Below, one piece after another: positions 6,617 through 8,339 of a DNA stretch of 8,339 nucleotides (its first letter is position 1; every line of letters starts with the position of its first letter). Source of the stretch: Syntrophaceae bacterium UBA1062 (GTDB taxonomy: Bacteria > Desulfobacterota > Desulfomonilia > UBA1062); NCBI GenBank assembly GCA_002316295.1, contig DCDF01000283.1, forward strand, positions 1-8,339, written 5' to 3'. Below the pieces are notes generated by a model. The model had not been told where the DNA came from, made no database searches, and saw nothing but the letters and a program-made list of their open reading frames with translations. The position numbers and the translations under genes are program-made.

Positions 6617-7007
6617 CGGTCACTATGGAGATGCTCGTATGCCCGTTCTTCCTGAGGGCATCGAGGACCCCGACGAACACCCCGTACGGCCCGGCATTGT
6701 CCTCGAGCAGGAGAATGTCGCTGCCCGGCGGGATGCCCTCGATATCCGAGAGCACTGAAGGCTCCTGATTGATCGTGAACGATCCGTCCTGCGCAATGGC
6801 TATGATGTATGGGTCCGTATGGTCGTTTATCCATGAGGTTTCCGCCTCGGGCAGGGCCAGGTCGATGCTCGGGTTGGCATATGACGTGGTCAGGAGAAAG
6901 AAGATGAGCAGGAGGAAGACGACATCCACCAGAGGCGTGATCTCGATGCTCATGAAATCGTCGTCGTTTTTCGGCTTATGGTTAATCCTGATCATTGCCG
7001 TATTCAA
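6600..7007 (-). CDS. exbD: ExbD/TolR-family proton-channel subunit
   Basis: 135-residue single-span inner-membrane protein that forms the proton pathway with ExbB. A short cytoplasmic N-terminus leads into SIEITPLVDVVFLLLIFFLL (20-39), which carries the conserved proton-path Asp28 in the PLVDVVF motif. A periplasmic domain follows, ending with the typical PYGVFVGVLDALRKNGHTSISIVTDE (107-132). Two starts are possible. The TTG at 7007 has GAGGTG (7015-7020) seven bases upstream; the ATG at 6995, four codons later, has no clear ribosome site. I prefer TTG, but coupled initiation at the ATG is quite possible. It overlaps exbB by 26 bases (14 from the ATG) and tonB by 17. TolR is the alternative, but adjacency to tonB and the lack of other tol genes support ExbD. 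Confidence 0.93.
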   Translation of the reverse strand: MNTAMIRINHKPKNDDDFMSIEITPLVDVVFLLLIFFLLTTSYANPSIDLALPEAETSWINDHTDPYIIAIAQDGSFTINQEPSVLSDIEGIPPGSDILLLEDNAGPYGVFVGVLDALRKNGHTSISIVTDEKTD

Positions 7008-7521
7008 GAATCTTCACCTCGGCTTCACGGGCGATCGCTTTCCCGATCCTGCCTACGAGGTGCTGGAGGTAGTGGTACATGAGAAACGCCGCAATGGCGA
7101 CGATCAATCCCTCCGCCGTGGTCAGGAGCGCCATCCATATGCCGGACGCGAGCACGGCGGGTTTCACCGCACCTCCCATCTCCGACACCTGTTTGAACGC
7201 CTGGATCATGCCGATCACGGTTCCCAGGAGCCCCAGAAGCGGTGAGACGGTCGAAGACAGCCTCAGAAACGTGATACTCGACGAAAGATGCTCGATCTTG
7301 TCCTCGACCTTGAACGAGATCAGCTCGGCGAGCTTTTCTCCGGTCATTCCCGTATTTGTCCTTATCATATCCGCGATATTCTCCATGATACCCCTGCCCT
7401 GTCTCAGACGTCTTCGCTCCAGGTGGAGGACGACCAGACGTTCGAGAAACACCGCGAGGGTGATGATGGAGATGCCCGCAAGTATCAAACCCACGATACC
7501 GCTTTTGGCCAGCAGTTCCAT
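6982..7521 (-). CDS. exbB: ExbB/TolQ/MotA-family proton-channel subunit
   Basis: 179-residue inner-membrane protein with three membrane segments (about 8-28, 88-110 and 126-149), the scaffold of the ExbBD motor that energises TonB. TM2 region SSTVSPLLGLLGTVIGMIQAF (89-109) and TM3 region GIWMALLTTAEGLIVAIAAF (127-146) are typical. T101 and T135 match E. coli ExbB T148 and T181. Unusually, the position of the TM3 glutamate (E. coli E176, in GIAEALLATAIGL) is Met130, while Glu137 appears seven residues later, and the usual Pro of the following AIPA is Ala. The protein is shorter than E. coli ExbB (244 residues), which has a longer N-terminus. ATG 7521 is preferred over GTG 7533 because AAGGTG (7531-7536) precedes it by nine bases. 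First gene of the exbB-exbD-tonB operon. Confidence 0.93.
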   Translation of the reverse strand: MELLAKSGIVGLILAGISIITLAVFLERLVVLHLERRRLRQGRGIMENIADMIRTNTGMTGEKLAELISFKVEDKIEHLSSSITFLRLSSTVSPLLGLLGTVIGMIQAFKQVSEMGGAVKPAVLASGIWMALLTTAEGLIVAIAAFLMYHYLQHLVGRIGKAIAREAEVKILEYGNDQD

Positions 7522-7543
7522 GATAGTCCGCACCTTTCGGGTA

Positions 7544-7590
7544 AGGGAATATCATGAATCGCACATGATCCGCAATTCATGATATTCCCT
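7544..7590 (-). promoter_or_regulatory. Inverted repeat with 16-bp arms upstream of exbB: operator/promoter
   Basis: Perfect 16-bp arms agggaatatcatgaat (7544-7559) and attcatgatattccct (7575-7590) flank a 15-base centre that holds one more CATGAT (7564-7569). The element begins 23 bases upstream of the exbB ATG. On the minus strand a possible -35 TTGCGG lies in the centre and, 16 bases on, a -10-like GATATT (7548-7553) lies in the gene-proximal arm. A regulator bound here would therefore cover the promoter. It is not a match to the standard Fur box that I know. A metal-responsive repressor is a guess. It could also fold as a leader or transcript-end hairpin, but no T run follows it. Confidence 0.65.
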
Positions 7591-7938
7591 ATGGATTCGG
7601 ATTGGGCTCGGAGCCTCGCCGCGAGCCCGGGCCCGTACATTCTCCCGGCTTGGGGCCGCTGTCTTCCAGGCAGCTCTTGTCCGAGAGGTTCGGTCCTTCG
7701 GAGGAGAGGATCGTCTGAACTGTGTCTGTAATCGAGATATTTTGCGCTGGACCTGCTCCCGGCAGATGGAGACTGAGTTGCGGCTGCTGAACCGGTGCAC
7801 GGCCCCGGCCTCAGAAAAGCCTCGATGCTGAAAGATGAGATGAGCGTTTTCTGCGGGAATGGTGTATATGAGTGGAATGCTTTAGAGTCCCTTCGAAGTT
7901 CGCGTTTCCGGGCCACGAAGGATGAGAAAGGAGATGTC
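7591..7938. other. Divergent intergenic region between exbB and the right-edge gene
   Basis: About 350 bases with no supported gene. Open frames exist on both strands (for example minus 7916-7485 and 7800-7552), but their products are low-complexity, Arg/Ser-rich and match no family I recognise; the first overlaps the exbB operator. The right-edge gene's frame is open from 7777 and has ATGs at 7825 and 7840, but the residues these add look non-coding. The promoter for the right-edge gene must lie here, but I cannot point to it. A remnant of a TonB-dependent receptor was considered because of the neighbours; no trace was seen. Confidence 0.4.
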
Positions 7939-8339
7939 TTGGAAGAAAGGAACGCCGTCCATGCGGAGCATATCGCTCTGGCAAAGGTGTTCAGCTCGGT
8001 GTGGCTCCTCGGCCCACCTCTCGGGGATGAGCTCCTCGATCTGGTATCGCACCTCTTCAGCCCTCAGGAGGCGAAGCTGGCCCGCTGTCTGCCCTACTAC
8101 CTTCCGCGCCCACTGAAAACGATCGCACGCAGGGCCAAGATGTCCCCCGATCATGTGCTGCCGCTTCTCGAGGCTATGGCGGAGAGGAAAGTCATCTTCA
8201 GATCGACGCGGGGATATGCACTCCTTCCCCTCATTCCGGGCATGTTCGAGTATCTGCTCGCCGACGGCCGAGACACGGCCTGGCACCGCAGGTACGCCCG
8301 GCTCATCAACGCCCTGTTCGCCACCGGGTACACGAGCCG
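7939..8339 (+). CDS. Partial gene: N-terminus of a probable iron-sulfur (4Fe-4S) protein with winged-helix-like domain
   Basis: An open frame running off the right edge, 133 codons visible. The product begins (M/L)EERNAVHAEHIALAKVF and continues with SPQEAKLARCLPYYLPRP (about 46-63), IARRAKMSPDHVLPLLEAMA (67-86, helix-turn-helix-like), ERKVIFRSTRGYALLPLIPG (a wing-like strand pair, then PG) and MFEYLLADG with a DTAWHRRYARLINALFATGY tail. This layout resembles the N-terminal region of anaerobe proteins that carry a ferredoxin-type 4Fe-4S domain further on; that part is outside the window, so the call rests on recollection of the family. No cluster-binding cysteines are visible. TTG at 7939 is preferred for its AAAGGAG site (7927-7933) five bases upstream; ATG 7840 (33 residues longer) and ATG 7825 remain possible. 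A lone winged-helix regulator is the alternative. Confidence 0.6.
   Translation, partial: MEERNAVHAEHIALAKVFSSVWLLGPPLGDELLDLVSHLFSPQEAKLARCLPYYLPRPLKTIARRAKMSPDHVLPLLEAMAERKVIFRSTRGYALLPLIPGMFEYLLADGRDTAWHRRYARLINALFATGYTS

Noticed and set aside
7485..7916. 143-codon minus-strand frame across the exbB operator
   Set aside because: Overlaps the start of exbB and the palindrome in another frame, with no family resemblance and no ribosome site.

Overview
The window looks like chromosomal DNA of an anaerobic bacterium, most likely of the Desulfobacterota (former Deltaproteobacteria), possibly a syntrophic or sulfate-reducing lineage. This rests on moderately high GC, strong Shine-Dalgarno sites, an acyl-CoA synthetase next to an FMN-reductase/iron-sulfur-flavoprotein-like gene, and a right-edge gene resembling the N-terminus of an iron-sulfur protein family I associate with that group. 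The assignment is inference; there is no rRNA or tRNA in the window.

Layout, left to right. (1) A complete RhlB-like DEAD-box RNA helicase (+, 100-1311) is followed by a small hairpin and about 440 bp without a convincing gene. (2) A short MgtC/SapB-type membrane protein (+, 1822-2289) has a leader hairpin just before its ribosome site and a terminator-like hairpin after it. (3) A compact + strand cassette follows: a 40-bp palindromic operator, a TetR-family repressor (2462-3040), a PRK07529-like acyl-CoA synthetase (3055-4935) and a flavodoxin-fold FMN protein (4982-5701). The spacing suggests one transcript, controlled by its own TetR regulator. (4) Facing it on the minus strand is an energy-transduction operon read exbB (7521-6982), exbD (7007-6600), tonB (6616-5978), with all junctions overlapping. 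Directly behind tonB, in the same frame, lies the decayed N-terminal part of an ABC-transporter ATPase (about 5977-5762). A near-perfect inverted repeat with 16-bp arms sits just upstream of exbB. (5) After a gene-poor divergent intergenic region, a + strand gene starts near 7939 and runs off the right edge.

How the parts may work together. ExbB-ExbD-TonB would couple the proton gradient to TonB-dependent outer-membrane uptake. The ABC-ATPase remnant suggests that the operon once also encoded the inner-membrane importer for the same ligand, probably a metal chelate. The TetR cassette looks like inducible activation of a carboxylic acid to its CoA thioester with an associated redox flavoprotein; the substrate cannot be read from sequence.

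I see no convincing wholly new system. The best leads are the cryptic ABC-ATPase remnant, an ExbB in which the conserved TM3 glutamate appears to be replaced by Met with a new Glu seven residues later, and two unusually good palindromes in front of the two operons.
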